The notes under the pieces: model-generated
The model's database searches: none
What the model saw: the letters and a program-made list of their open reading frames with translations, nothing else
What the model was told of the DNA's origin: nothing
DNA from: Paraspadella gotoi
Taxonomy: Eukaryota; Chaetognatha
Assembly (NCBI GenBank): GCA_051294375.1
Contig: CM119270.1
Span: 7,488,671 to 7,552,670 of the forward strand
Direction of reading: 5' to 3'
Length of the DNA stretch: 64,000 bases
Shown: in pieces, positions 12,753-23,644 of the stretch
Numbering within the stretch: position 1 is the stretch's first letter
How the letters are laid out: each line of letters opens with the position of its first letter
Translations under genes and position numbers: made by a program

Positions 12753-13350
12753 ATTTTCTTCTTCCCTTCTTTGCAATTAGATTACTTATCAATTCGTTTC
12801 CATGACCACGACCTTTTGCCTTTTTTTCCTTTCCTCGCCTTCTCAGCGAAAAAACTCTTCCATGGATCAACTTTTCCGGTTATTCCTTTTTCTTTTTTTC
12901 TTTTCCTTTTTCACTCCTTTTTCTTATTCGCCCCTTCCTTTCTTTAACTTTCCTTTTCGCTCATGTTTTTCTAACCCAAATTTCACGATTTCGCTTCTCT
13001 TAACCTTTCACTGTTTTTCTTTTTTTTTTACTTCACTCATTTTATTTTTTATGAAAGTCTTCTCTTTTTTTTTCTGTCTCTTTGTTCACAATTTTTTAAT
13101 TCTGTTAAATTTTCGTGTCAACCTTTCTGTTAATTTTTCTTCCTATCTCAATCCCTACTCTTCTTTTTTTCTCGCCTCTTTCCTATCTTCCTTGGCTAAA
13201 TTTCCATTGTTTTTTAGCCCATAAATTTTGTTTATTATCATGAAACGCGTTTTTTAAATGATATCATTTCTGTCATCCTTCCTTTTGTCAAAAAGATTCA
13301 CGTTTAGTCGTTGCTCTCATTCTCATTCTTTGCCCTTTTCGCAGCCTTGG

Positions 13351-13352
<2 letters not shown>

Positions 13353-13386
<34 letters not shown>

Positions 13387-13411
13387 NNNNNNNNNNNNNN
13401 NNNNNNNNNNN

Positions 13412-13449
<38 letters not shown>
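13353..13449 (+). repeat. (CT)n microsatellite split by a 25-N gap
   Basis: CT on both sides of the gap at 13387-13411, so the true array length is unknown. Confidence 0.95.
13387..13411. other. Assembly gap, 25 N
   Basis: Fixed-size placeholder inside a CT array. Confidence 1.
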
Positions 13450-13451
<2 letters not shown>

Positions 13452-14699
13452 ACATTTATCGTATACCCATTCTCCTTTCGCCACTCCGTCTCCATTTCTA
13501 AGCTCAAGCCAGTTTGAGGAATTGAGGGGAAAGGCTTCTCACCAATTCCCATTTCGATCGATTCAGACAGGGAGAGAGGAGAGAGAAAGAACAGATAAGA
13601 GAGAGAGAGAGAGAAGTTTTCTAGTCGGATAGTTGAGAGTGAGAAGAAAGCCTACATACAAATTAAAGAGAAAAGAGAGAGAAGAGGAGAGGAGAGACAT
13701 AAAAATAGAAACGCAAGAGGAAATTATGCTTTGTTTTTGAATAAGCAAACGATATTTAATGAACTGTCGACTCAGCACCAATGTATATAACAACCTCAGA
13801 TTGATGCTTTATTATGTGCAAGAAGTCACTATTGAACGGTTATGTATATTTCACTTTTTCTCTTATAAAAATATCTTTTTTCGAGTGTTTAGCAAGAAAG
13901 AGGTATTTGTGATATACTCTGCTTACTGTAGTTAGCAAATTCAAAAGCGTTTTTCTTTTTGTTATTTAAGATTGTTTTCGCTGTTCCCTTATTTATATTC
14001 ATGTAAATCATCGTTTGCCGACAAGTTATCTTGTTTATTAATCAAATTCATATCATTTCCACTTTTTACTCTCTAGAAAGAGAAAGTACGAATTTCTATA
14101 CAGAGAGGATGTTTTTTACTCTCTCATGTTTATCTTAAATGGAAAAGATGACGCGCTTGAATTGTGTTATTAGAGATCGAGTGTGGTCCTATTTAAAGTT
14201 GTTTATTCATATTGTCTACCTAGTCGGCGAAATATCAGTGCCGTAGCTCCTCTCTGGAATTCCTTAACAGGTGGGTATACTATTAAATAATTTCTCTCTG
14301 CCTGCAAAACATAATTATAGACAAAATACTTTACTCATCTCTCTCTTTCACAGTTTTAAAGTGCGTTGAATTGTAAAGAGAGACAGGGGCTGCAGCAGCG
14401 GATTCGGCAGCAGCCCAGGAATCGGTATCTAAATATTTCTCTCTGCCTGAAAAAAAAAAAAAAAAAAAAAAACATTATGTATTTAAAAAGTGAATGAAAA
14501 GAAGAGTTGAACAAAATTAGCGCAATTTAATCTTTATCCTCTGAGTAATTGAAGAAGGTATTTTTACTGTTACCTAATTCAGAACTCTTACATTTAAAAT
14601 CGAAAACTCTTAAAATCTTTCTATCTGTCATCTCTCGATTTAAAGTTTATCTCTGTTTATCTCTATCTACAACTACATCATTTCAAACCTCTAAAAAAA

Positions 14700-14916
14700 T
14701 CTCTCTTCTCTCTCTTTCTNNNNNNNNNNNNNNNNNNNNNNNNNNNNNNNNNNNNNNNNNNNNNNNNNNNNNNNNNNNNNNNNNNNNNNNNNNNNNNNNN
14801 NNNNNNNNNNNNNNNNNNNNNNNNNNNNNNNNNNNNNNNNNNNNNNNNNNNNNNNNNNNNNNNNNNNNNNNNNNNNNNNNNNNNNNNNNNNNNNNNNNNN
14901 NNNNNNNNNNNNNNNN

Positions 14917-14950
<34 letters not shown>

Positions 14951-15023
14951 CTCCTTATCGCTCTCTCTCCTTCCCACCACTTTTGCCTCTGAAATAAGGA
15001 GAGAGAAAGGGAAAGAAAGAGAA

Positions 15024-15069
<46 letters not shown>
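14700..15069 (+). repeat. (CT)n array with gap, then an opposed (GA)n array
   Basis: CT borders both sides of the N run at 14720-14916; a GA array follows at 15020-15069. The inverted arrangement may explain why assembly failed here. Confidence 0.9.
14720..14916. other. Assembly gap, 197 N
   Basis: Bounded by CT on both sides. Confidence 1.
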
Positions 15070-15071
<2 letters not shown>

Positions 15072-15084
15072 TTTCTGGGTGAAA

Positions 15085-15318
15085 GAATCATTGGGTTATA
15101 CTCGAGAGTTCGCGGCGTAAGAAAGCATGGGTGTTCGGCGACACCGCGCCGTTTTGTGCCACCACTCGCGGACCACGTCACGGTCGGCGGCCAATCTTTT
15201 GCCGCCGGGACTCGAGTCGCGGTATTCAGAGGGAAATTATCTCTGATCGGGAGAAATCCCGCGGATTCAACGTGATCGCCGTCCGGAGTATCCGTGGGTC
15301 GCGGACGGGAAAATTATC
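15085..15318 (+). repeat. GC-rich duplicated block, copy 1
   Basis: Copy 1 runs from GGGTTATACTCGAGAGTTCG to GCGGACGGGAAAATTATC. It aligns throughout with 15352-15560, with many single-base indels. A long plus-strand frame crosses both copies, but it owes its length to the duplication. Confidence 0.75.
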
Positions 15319-15351
15319 TCTCTCTCTCTCTCTCAATCTTCATGGGGTTGG

Positions 15352-15560
15352 TTCGCATGGGTATTACTCGAGATTCGCGGCTAAGAAGCCATGGTGTCCG
15401 GACACCGACTGCCTTTTGTCCACCATGGCCGGCCACGTCGGCCGGCCAATCTTTTGCGCCGGGACTCGAGGTCGGGATTCAGAGAAATTATCTCTGATCG
15501 GGGAGAAATCTCGCGGACAACAGGATCACGTCCGGAGATCGTGGTCGCGGGACGGAAAAT
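15352..15560 (+). repeat. GC-rich duplicated block, copy 2
   Basis: Shares CCAATCTTTTG, GCCGGGACTCGAG, AAATTATCTCTGATCGGG and GCGGGACGGAAAATTAT with copy 1. The copies are separated by a short CT run. Confidence 0.75.
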
Positions 15561-15564
15561 TATT

Positions 15565-17330
15565 TTTACTTATTTTCTTTAAAAATATTATATTAAATTA
15601 TAAAAAAAATGAAATGTAAAACATTGTTTTTTGTTTTCTTTTTTGGGTACATTCTTTCATTTTTAAATTTTCACAATAATTTTTTTTGGAAAAACTAACT
15701 CATATTAAAAATAACTTTTGGAATACAAGGCTATTGTCTGACCTAAAAACTGACGTTGGAAAAAAATTCGACAAAGAGAGAGAGAGGATGAACTTAATTA
15801 CAATGTTTGAATTGTTTTTAACATCATTGGTTTCTTAGTTATCTATTTGGCGTGGCAAAAATCAAGTTTATGTTAATTATAAAATTAGTTAATAGGCCGA
15901 TTAAGAAATAAAAATAAAATTTGTTTTACAAAAAATTATAAAAAAATTTTAAAGATAGTCACAAAATTAAATTTATTTTAAAAATAATTGAAAACGTTTG
16001 CCTTGCATCAAATTTAAAGCAAATAACGAATTTAACAGAAAACCAGCAAGTCCAACTTGTTGCGGGCTGCTGTGATTTCTCTTCACAACACTTCCTTTTA
16101 CTAATAATGACTTATGAAATTGGTTCAATCAATTATAAAGTTATCCATTCATTTAAGTAAATAAGCTATCTTGCCCCTGACTTTGGACAGGCTTTGGTGG
16201 TTTAAGGCTTCCATCAGTGTTCAAGTGTTAATCTAATTATGATAATTTTAAATTTTTTTAATTATAACACTGCAAATAAAAACAAAATATTTTTTTCTCA
16301 CTTAATTTAAAATTCGATTACCTAAATATCAATTTTTTTGGGAAAAAAGGTCTAGCAAAGTTTTTAACTCTGTCTTTTGTCTGGGAAAGCTGCCTTTGCA
16401 CCAAATTGTTTTGAGAGGTCGCTTTATACCGAGAGTGAGAGTGGAGCAAAGCTGAAAAAAAGCCCGAGCAAAAACAGTTGTCTGGAATCCTAAACAATTT
16501 CCACCAGCCAGTATTTTTGTTTTTTAATTTTTTAAATCATTTATAATAGAAATTGTATTTTTTTGTTTCAGTTGAAAAAATATTAATACAATTGATACAA
16601 TGAAAATGTAAAAAAAAATAGAAAACAAATAATTAAGGGAAAGAAGAAAATGTCAGAAAATTAAAAAAAAAAAATTAAATAGAGAAGAAGAGAGAGTCTG
16701 TGACAATATTTTTTTCACTAGTCAATTTGGTTTATTATCTTGTCTTTTTTGTTTATTATTTTATTTATCAATTTTATTTTTTCATATTTTTATTCTTTTG
16801 AGATTAAAAGAAAGATAGAGAAAGAGGACTCGATCCGCGACTTTCAGCTCCGTAGGTATCGCGGACTCCGATCATTGAAGCCCGGAGTGCCGCGGGCGAG
16901 AGGGGAGAGAAGAAAAGAGAAGAGAAAGAATGACCCGTCGGGGTCAGGTTCGGGTTCAGGTCCGCGACTGAGCGCGGACGGGAGGAGAACAATAGCCGGC
17001 AGCGGAAAACAATTAGAGTGACCGAAATTGGGTCCGCGAACTTCAAGTATATGCCTCAAAGAAATAGGTAATACTTCTCTTCTAGTAAAATTGAATTTTA
17101 ATAAATTCTGTTTTATTTTGTATTTTATTTACATGTACTACCTAGCTCATATCTTTTAAAAATCCAAAAGAAATTCTTGGATGAGACAAAACACTTCTAA
17201 TCCCCAGGAATTTTCCAGCGAAAATTCGAATCGAATGAAGTAATTATAACCGAGACAAGGAATCGAGTATGGAAGCGACTGGTGGACGAAAGCGATCGGC
17301 GAAACGGGCAGCGCCATCTGGCTCATTTAC
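15565..17330. other. AT-rich unique sequence, no gene
   Basis: Contains one dispersed-repeat copy (16113). 16830-17050 is GC-rich with open frames on both strands but no splice-consistent exon. Confidence 0.5.
16113..16172 (+). repeat. Dispersed 60-bp repeat with a short palindrome
   Basis: GAAATTGGTTCAATCAAT followed by TTATCCATTCATTTAA and AATAAGCTATCTT; nearly identical to the copy at 23391 and related to 19119. Confidence 0.6.
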
Positions 17331-17334
17331 ATCC

Positions 17335-17335
<1 letters not shown>

Positions 17336-17380
<45 letters not shown>

Positions 17381-17392
17381 GAGAGAGAGAGA
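17336..17392 (+). repeat. (GA)n microsatellite
   Basis: GA run following the sequence CATCCGG. Confidence 0.95.
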
Positions 17393-17714
17393 ATCATTAT
17401 AAATTCATTTTCACCAAGGAATATTTGGCTTCAATTGCATTGAATATTCTAAAAGATAAAAAACAATTTCATGAGCTCAAACCTTTGGTGATTTTTTTCG
17501 CCGAATGAATATCAAATTATAAGTCAGAAAATTAACTTGTTTCATGTACATTAATATTTAAAAAAATCATAAACTTTAAATCGTTGAATATTTTTTGCAA
17601 AGTTTTTATTTTTATTTTTTAACCATGGGGACAACTAAAAAAAAATAAAAAAAGAAAACAAAAGAAAAAAAAACGAAAAAAAAAACGAGCCGATAGGTTT
17701 TACACTATTATTTG

Positions 17715-17827
17715 TTATTTATTAATAGACGTCTTAAACGGTATAAATTTTGTCCAGGCAAAGTTATAAAAGCAACATAAATATTTCAAAGTACATACGT
17801 TGCCGAAAGAAAGAGTAATAATATATT

Positions 17828-17920
<93 letters not shown>

Positions 17921-18176
17921 CACAACCTTCGTAAAGAGCGATTGTCTGCCGACGACGCTCGATAAATCTCATCTTCGCCGCTTCTTCCGTTGCCGTGGAA
18001 ACCGTTTCCGTGGAAACGATTTCCGCAAATCTGCGGTATTCCTCGAATCGAAAGCGCGCACTTCGCCTCCCAAAGCGAACGTTTATCTTTTTTTCTTCGG
18101 CCTGGATTTCATTGGCGTTTCTCGCTAGCTTCGCGAGTTGCAGCGTTAATCTTTGGATGAAAGGTCGCGCGTTCAA
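17715..18176 (-). CDS. Open frame with 85-residue head and poly-Arg repeat, doubtful
   Basis: The minus-strand frame starts MNARPFIQRLTLQLAKLARN and has a mixed composition (RFEEYRRFAEIVSTETVSTA) before entering a run of over 30 Arg made by the (CGT)n array at 17827-17920. The head could be a genuine exon or chance; a direct repeat at 17993-18023 (CCGTGGAAACC / CCGTGGAAACG) makes the ETVSTETVST-like part repetitive. No splice partner was found. Confidence 0.18.
17827..17920 (+). repeat. (GAC)n microsatellite
   Basis: About 31 near-perfect ACG triplets, the longest such array in the window. Confidence 0.97.
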
Positions 18177-18557
18177 GACCCGTAAATGTTTTTTGATTTT
18201 TTTTTCTCAACACATGGGCGGTGAGACTTTTACTTCGCTTTCCTTCCTTACCTTCATTTCAGTCTCCCTTATATCCATTTTCAGAGTGGGAACCTTTTTA
18301 ATACTAAAATTGTTTCGTTCAATCGTTTGTTTGTATCGCATTCGTTCATTGCATCGTCATTAGGTTCGTTCGTTCGTTTGCTCTGTTCGTTTATTCGCTT
18401 TTTTGTTCGTATGTTCCTCGGTTAATTCTTTCTCCCTCGTTTCCTCTCAATTTTCTGTTTCCGTCTGTTTCAATTTTCTCTTTTTCCGAGACTCGGAAAA
18501 GAAAAGATTATCTTTGTTTACGAAAGAAATAAAATCAAATTACGTTTACGAAAAAGT

Positions 18558-18580
18558 TTCTCTCTCTCTCTCTCTCTACT

Positions 18581-18640
<60 letters not shown>

Positions 18641-18653
18641 TCTCTCTCTCTCC
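18558..18653 (+). repeat. (CT)n microsatellite
   Basis: Imperfect CT array; a second one lies at 18888-18952. Confidence 0.95.
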
Positions 18654-19118
18654 TAGGAAGAGTTTCTCTTTTCAACAAAAATGTGACCCATTTTCTGACC
18701 AATTTCCCCTCGAATGTTAATTGAAAAATGAAGAGACAGAGAGTAAGCGAGAGTGAAAAAGAGCGGAGATGAGGAGAGGAAAAAATTCTAATTTTTGTTG
18801 ATTAAACAAACAATAGATGCTAACATACGCTTTCCACAGCTGCGAATCGCTCAAACTTCTTCCCTCTTCTCTCTCTCCTCCTCTTCTCCTACTCTCTCTC
18901 TCTCTCTCTCGTCTTCTCTCTCTCTCCTCTCTTCTCTCTCTCTCTCTCTCATCTTAGAATGAATTTTTAGGATTATTGAGCCTTGCCGGTCTTTGTTTTT
19001 TTATCTTTTTCCATTGTTCCGCTTCTCTTTTTATTTAATGAACAAATTTGTAGAATTTCGCAAAGATTTGAGGTCAAGCATTTGTTTCAATTATAACTTC
19101 CCTTGTCTTTTCTAATTT

Positions 19119-19172
19119 AAAATTGGAACGACCAATGTAAAAAATTATTCATTGATTCAATAAATAAGGATA
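19119..19172 (+). repeat. Dispersed 60-bp repeat, diverged copy
   Basis: AAATTGGAACGACCAATG, then TTATTCATTGATTCAATAAATAAGGATA split over the same positions as the other copies. Confidence 0.5.
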
Positions 19173-19518
19173 GTGTTCGGCGATTAAATAAATGAACAAT
19201 TTGATAATGCATCACTCATTTAAAATTTACATAAAATTATTTCATCAATATTCTTAATTGCGTACATTTTTAAGTATATATATATATATATCTAATTACG
19301 AACATTCTTAGTCAGTAATCAGTGACTAGTCACATAAATCCACTTTTCACGTAAATATGTCGTGGCGTGGTCCCCTTTCTACTGACGCAGCGTGGCGTGG
19401 TCTCTTTTCTTCCGACGCGGCGTGGCGTGGCAAACCACGGTACTCGAGACGTCGACGTGAAATGTTGGTGACGTTTTGTTTGCGAGGTGTTGACTGTTGC
19501 CTTGACGACCTTTCAGTA

Positions 19519-19582
19519 AGACGACGACGACGACGACTACGAAGACGACGACGACGACGACGACGACCACTACGAAGACGAT
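19519..19582 (+). repeat. (GAC)n microsatellite
   Basis: About 20 ACG/ACT triplets. Preceded at 19358-19435 by a triple repeat of GCGTGGCGTGGYC. Confidence 0.9.
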
Positions 19583-20024
19583 GACAACTGTCGACTTGGA
19601 ACGACGTCCAGTCGCCGACGTCAATGGAAGAAATAAATACCTTAAGGGATTTAAGAAAGGAGAAAGTGATGGTAGAAGGGAAAGGAGGAAATAAGGAGAA
19701 GGTCCAACGTATGACGGAAAAAAGTGAAAGGAAAAGATAAAGGAAAAGGAGAAATAAAGAATAAAATCAAAACGGAGAGACAGAGAGAGGATGAGCAGTA
19801 TATGTAAATGATTGTTTTGTGGGGCTCAATGAATGAATAAAAGAATGAATGAATGAATGAATGAATCAATCCATGAATCAATGAATCAATGAAGCTTTAT
19901 TAATGGATTAACTAATTAATTAATTTTTACCAATTTCTACTAATCAGCCTGTCCATATCTAAAGTGAACAAGTGGATGGCAAAACAGTGAGCCAGGAGTC
20001 TGGCAGTGAAATCGTAAAGAAAAA

Positions 20025-20381
20025 NNNNNNNNNNNNNNNNNNNNNNNNNNNNNNNNNNNNNNNNNNNNNNNNNNNNNNNNNNNNNNNNNNNNNNNNNNNN
20101 NNNNNNNNNNNNNNNNNNNNNNNNNNNNNNNNNNNNNNNNNNNNNNNNNNNNNNNNNNNNNNNNNNNNNNNNNNNNNNNNNNNNNNNNNNNNNNNNNNNN
20201 NNNNNNNNNNNNNNNNNNNNNNNNNNNNNNNNNNNNNNNNNNNNNNNNNNNNNNNNNNNNNNNNNNNNNNNNNNNNNNNNNNNNNNNNNNNNNNNNNNNN
20301 NNNNNNNNNNNNNNNNNNNNNNNNNNNNNNNNNNNNNNNNNNNNNNNNNNNNNNNNNNNNNNNNNNNNNNNNNNNNNNNNN
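20025..20381. other. Assembly gap, 357 N
   Basis: No flanking homology seen across it. Confidence 1.
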
Positions 20382-20454
20382 TATACGTGCACAAAGGGAG
20401 CGTCAAAGACAGCAGCAGACAGAAGACAGGACAGAGCGATCTGCACCAAAAACA

Positions 20455-20545
20455 ATGCAAGAGAGAAGAGATGAGAGTAGATGAAGAGAGACGAAGAGAG
20501 AGAGAGGAGTAGAGAGAGATGAGAGAGAGAGAGAGAGAGAGAGGA
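20455..20545 (+). repeat. (GA)n microsatellite
   Basis: Imperfect GA array immediately 3' of the gap at 20025-20381. Confidence 0.9.
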
Positions 20546-20937
20546 GCCAAAAACAATGAGAGAGATGGAGTAAGCGACACTCGATTAATTAAGAGAGGAT
20601 AAAAGCTTCGTCGTTCGCCGTTCGGGCGTCGAACTCGGGCGGATGTTGTAGTTGTTGTTGTCGTTGTTGTTTTTGTCTTCGTTCTTTGTTAGTTGTTTTG
20701 GTCGGGAGGTTTTTTAAGGTTTAAACCTATTTGTTTACACTTGATACGAAGATTTGTTTCTCGCTGTGTCTGTCTTTCTTTCTTATCCTTCTTTCTTTCT
20801 TCTATCTTTTTATTTCTCTCTCTCCCTTTCAGAAAGAAATACTCTCTCTCATGAATCTATATAACAAAGATGATATCGCCATAATCCTACATACTATAGT
20901 AAAGTAAGAAAAAAATAAAGAACACAAAAAGCACAAC

Positions 20938-20978
20938 AGCAACAACAACAACAACAACAAAAACAACAACAACAACTA
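20938..20978 (+). repeat. (CAA)n microsatellite
   Basis: About thirteen CAA/ACA triplets with one interruption. Confidence 0.93.
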
Positions 20979-21066
20979 GCTAATTCGGGTCGACGAATTC
21001 AACGTCGAATTCTTTTGACCTCGAATCGTGGATTCGGTCGAGAGGAAACAAGACATCCGTGAAGGG

Positions 21067-21069
<3 letters not shown>

Positions 21070-21100
<31 letters not shown>

Positions 21101-21130
21101 TCCTTGTCGTCGCATCGTCGTCATCGTCTT
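21070..21130 (+). repeat. (CGT)n microsatellite
   Basis: CGT triplets, degenerating 3'. A second array is at 21574-21612. Confidence 0.93.
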
Positions 21131-21572
21131 CCTTGCATTTAGTAAGTATAGAAATCGTCTTTGTTATTGCAAGACGAAAATTTTCTTCCTGTTTCTTTTA
21201 AACCAAATACGTTGTAAAAATATTCGAAAAAGTGCGACAAAAAATTTGAACAAAAATGTACAATTATAACTTTTAAAACAAAAAAACATCGGGTTTTTAA
21301 ATTTAATTTACAACCGCAACCCAGTAACGTTCGGGCTTTATATATGATTTAGATGATTTAAAAAAAAATTCAAATACAATATAATATGATAATTTATGTG
21401 TATACAAAATACAATATATCCATAGCTAAAGGATTAGATGGGAGACCAACTCAACTCTAGGGACAATGCTCGTACTGTTGCAAAGGTCTTCAATGTAAAT
21501 AGATGTAACTCATTGTGTTGGACTTTCCTTAAAAGATTTTCCTTAAATTTGAAGGCTTGTGTGAGCCGTCGG

Positions 21573-21573
<1 letters not shown>

Positions 21574-21612
<39 letters not shown>
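21574..21612 (+). repeat. (CGT)n microsatellite
   Basis: Thirteen CGT triplets. Confidence 0.95.
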
Positions 21613-21716
21613 GGCGCGTGTCCGTCCTGTCGTCGGCTCGTGCGCGACCGTGACTAATTTACTCCTTCTCACCGAATGCGACGGTTAATCATATCCGTGT
21701 CCTGTCACGATGTGGG

Positions 21717-21747
<31 letters not shown>

Positions 21748-21822
21748 ACTCTCTCTCTCTCTCTTCTCTCATTCTCTCGCTCTCTCTCTCTCTCTTCTCT
21801 CTTCTCTCTCTCTCTCTCTCTT
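21717..21822 (+). repeat. (CT)n microsatellite
   Basis: Imperfect CT array 0.35 kb downstream (in minus-strand sense upstream) of the second terminal exon. Confidence 0.95.
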
Positions 21823-22165
21823 GCATCTCTTTTCTTGTTTGCTTTTCTCTCGTTTATAGTGATTTTTGTTTCTCTCTCTTTTCTTCTTCTTTTTTCTCTC
21901 TCTTCCCGTCGTAATCATCCTCTCTTGTACTGCTCTTCCTCTACACTTACATTTCCACATCACAACCGCCGCAAAGTGTCACCAACTTCTGACGATTTTC
22001 GATTCAGAATGAGAAAGTAAAAACAAAATGGAAAATTTAATTTAAATATATAAAGCATATAATGTAGAACACATCACAACTACTGATTATATTTGAAACA
22101 TTTCTCAAAAGTATGTCAGAATTTCCTAGCAATTAATTTCAAGTAAAAAAAAACTGCTGATTTAT

Positions 22166-22418
22166 TCAGCATGCTCTCCGCTCTCCGCTCTCCGCTTCCT
22201 GCATAAAACGCTGATACCGTAAATGACTCCAGAAAATTAAGCAAGTCTCTCTGTAGCCGACAGCTCCGTCAAGGACGCTTCCAACGAGACACCCGATGCC
22301 CTGGCCTCCGTGGCTGGAAACTCCGCCGACCAACCCCTGCAGGGTCGCGCCGAGTCCAGTAGGGGCGAGCACGTTCGCGTAGGAAGCTGAGGTTGTCCAG
22401 CTCAGAGCGAAGGCTAGG
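22166..22418 (-). CDS. Second copy of the transporter's terminal exon, frame broken near its end
   Basis: This exon-like segment lies 1.2 kb beyond the normal stop of the MFSD6-type gene. Its acceptor (TTCACCTCTCAG before 22418) has the same phase as the normal last exon, so exon 6 could splice to either one. It encodes LAFALSWTTSASYANVLAP and GATLQGLVGGVSSHGGQG, clearly homologous to the normal exon but more GC-rich. After GYRETCLIF the frame changes: relative to the normal exon about 20 bases are missing. The expected last span (FSGVIYGISVLC) is readable only in another frame, while the open frame runs to a TGA at 22166 with a basic, non-membrane tail. It could be an alternative last exon, a remnant of a tandem paralogue, or intact in life and broken by an assembly error. 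Confidence 0.7.
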
Positions 22419-22595
22419 CTGAGAGGTGAAGAAAATTCGTGATGATAAGTAGTATATAGTATATAGTATATAGGTACGACATTATATATAGGTTGTCAAC
22501 GTCTATATGTGTAATAATCCTTTCTTTTTGTTGTGACGTAGATTAGAGACAAAGCTTGAGTATTGGCAACAACAATTTATTTTCAGAAGAAACGT

Positions 22596-22650
22596 ACATG
22601 TTTCGGCTCTATGTACAATTGTACATTGTACAAGCCTTCATCAGCGTCAA
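22596..22650 (-). ncRNA. Hammerhead-ribozyme-like core, probably degenerate
   Basis: The minus strand contains CTGATGA (22644-22638), a GGCT/AGCC stem with a hairpin-forming TGTACAATTGTACA loop, then GAAAC (22604-22600). This is the order of the hammerhead core boxes. Against activity: one extra A sits between CTGATGA and the stem, and no stem I partner with a cleavage triplet is visible nearby. Such cores are known from Penelope-like retroelements and retrozymes in invertebrates. Confidence 0.25.
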
Positions 22651-23390
22651 CCTAATTAAAACTTCTGAAAATAAAAATAAACTCTAAACTCTATCTTTAA
22701 CCGTTCTAACTCATAATTGGAAAGAAAGGGATATGAGAATGCTTAAGAGGAGAAGTTCCAAAGTAAATAAGTTTAATAAGGAAAATTCCACATTTGTTAT
22801 GTCTTGCCTTTGGAGAAAAAAAAAATGAAATGTTGCAATATAATTTTTCCGAAAAATCTTGGTGGATATTTCAATTTAGAAATTAAAATTGATACTTTGA
22901 TATCAGAAAAAATGTGTACTAACCCTGCCTTTTCCGTGAATTTCGACAGTAGCTAATTCACAATTAACTTAAGTTTGACCTGTATCATCAATCATAATGA
23001 TCACCCATGCTGATAATAAGCTGAACTGACAAATCGTCAAATCCTTTGGTAAACATTCATCGTTTCTTTATATTCTTGACAACATCTATTTCAGAGAAAA
23101 TGAGTAACATTGATATCCAAGTACGTATAGAAGCTGGAACTAAACTAGACAAATGTTGGAAAAAAAAGTAACAAAAATACAACAACAAAGTATGATAGGG
23201 CAGACAACGTTTGATCAAAGTTGATTCATTAAGTTTTTAAACAGAGCATATATATTATTTAAATAAATCATATTCAGTAACACTGATACAAATTTAAAAC
23301 TTTATAACAAATGTTTAAATGTATTGTTTCTTTTCTATACTCATATATTCTAAAATTAATAAATAATAAATAATTAAATTAATGTATTAT

Positions 23391-23453
23391 TATGAAATTG
23401 GTACAACCAATATAAAAATTATCCATTCATTTAATAAATAAGCTATCTTATAT
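23391..23453 (+). repeat. Dispersed 60-bp repeat with ATTGGT/ACCAAT palindrome
   Basis: GAAATTGGTACAACCAATAT then TTATCCATTCATTTAATAAA. It lies just 3' of the transporter's stop codon. Confidence 0.65.
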
Positions 23454-23644
23454 AATTATTGTATGCACTCGAGTCAATTTTTTTATGATTTATAAATAAT
23501 AAATAATAATAACTTCAGTTATTAATAGTTAATGTCAGTTACTGTAAAAATGTTTGTATATTTGATGAAAAAAAATTAACAATGATCAAATTACTGAAAT
23601 ACATTAATTGTAAGACAATTGTAAGATAAAGCAAATATTGCTAT

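Larger units (their letters stand above)
11530..14700. other. No gene seen between CT arrays
   Basis: AT-rich unique sequence and T-rich stretches. A repeated motif ATTTCTCTCTGCCTG at 14289 and 14434 is the only internal similarity noted. Confidence 0.55.
18180..20020. other. Microsatellite-rich, no gene
   Basis: CT arrays, a TA run at 19275-19290 and a degenerate AATG tetranucleotide at 19825-19900. Confidence 0.6.

Noticed and set aside
15131-15619. 162-codon frame with an internal repeat (GRPIFC)
   Set aside because: The internal repeat is the DNA duplication. Indels shift the copies relative to each other, and no family resemblance is seen.
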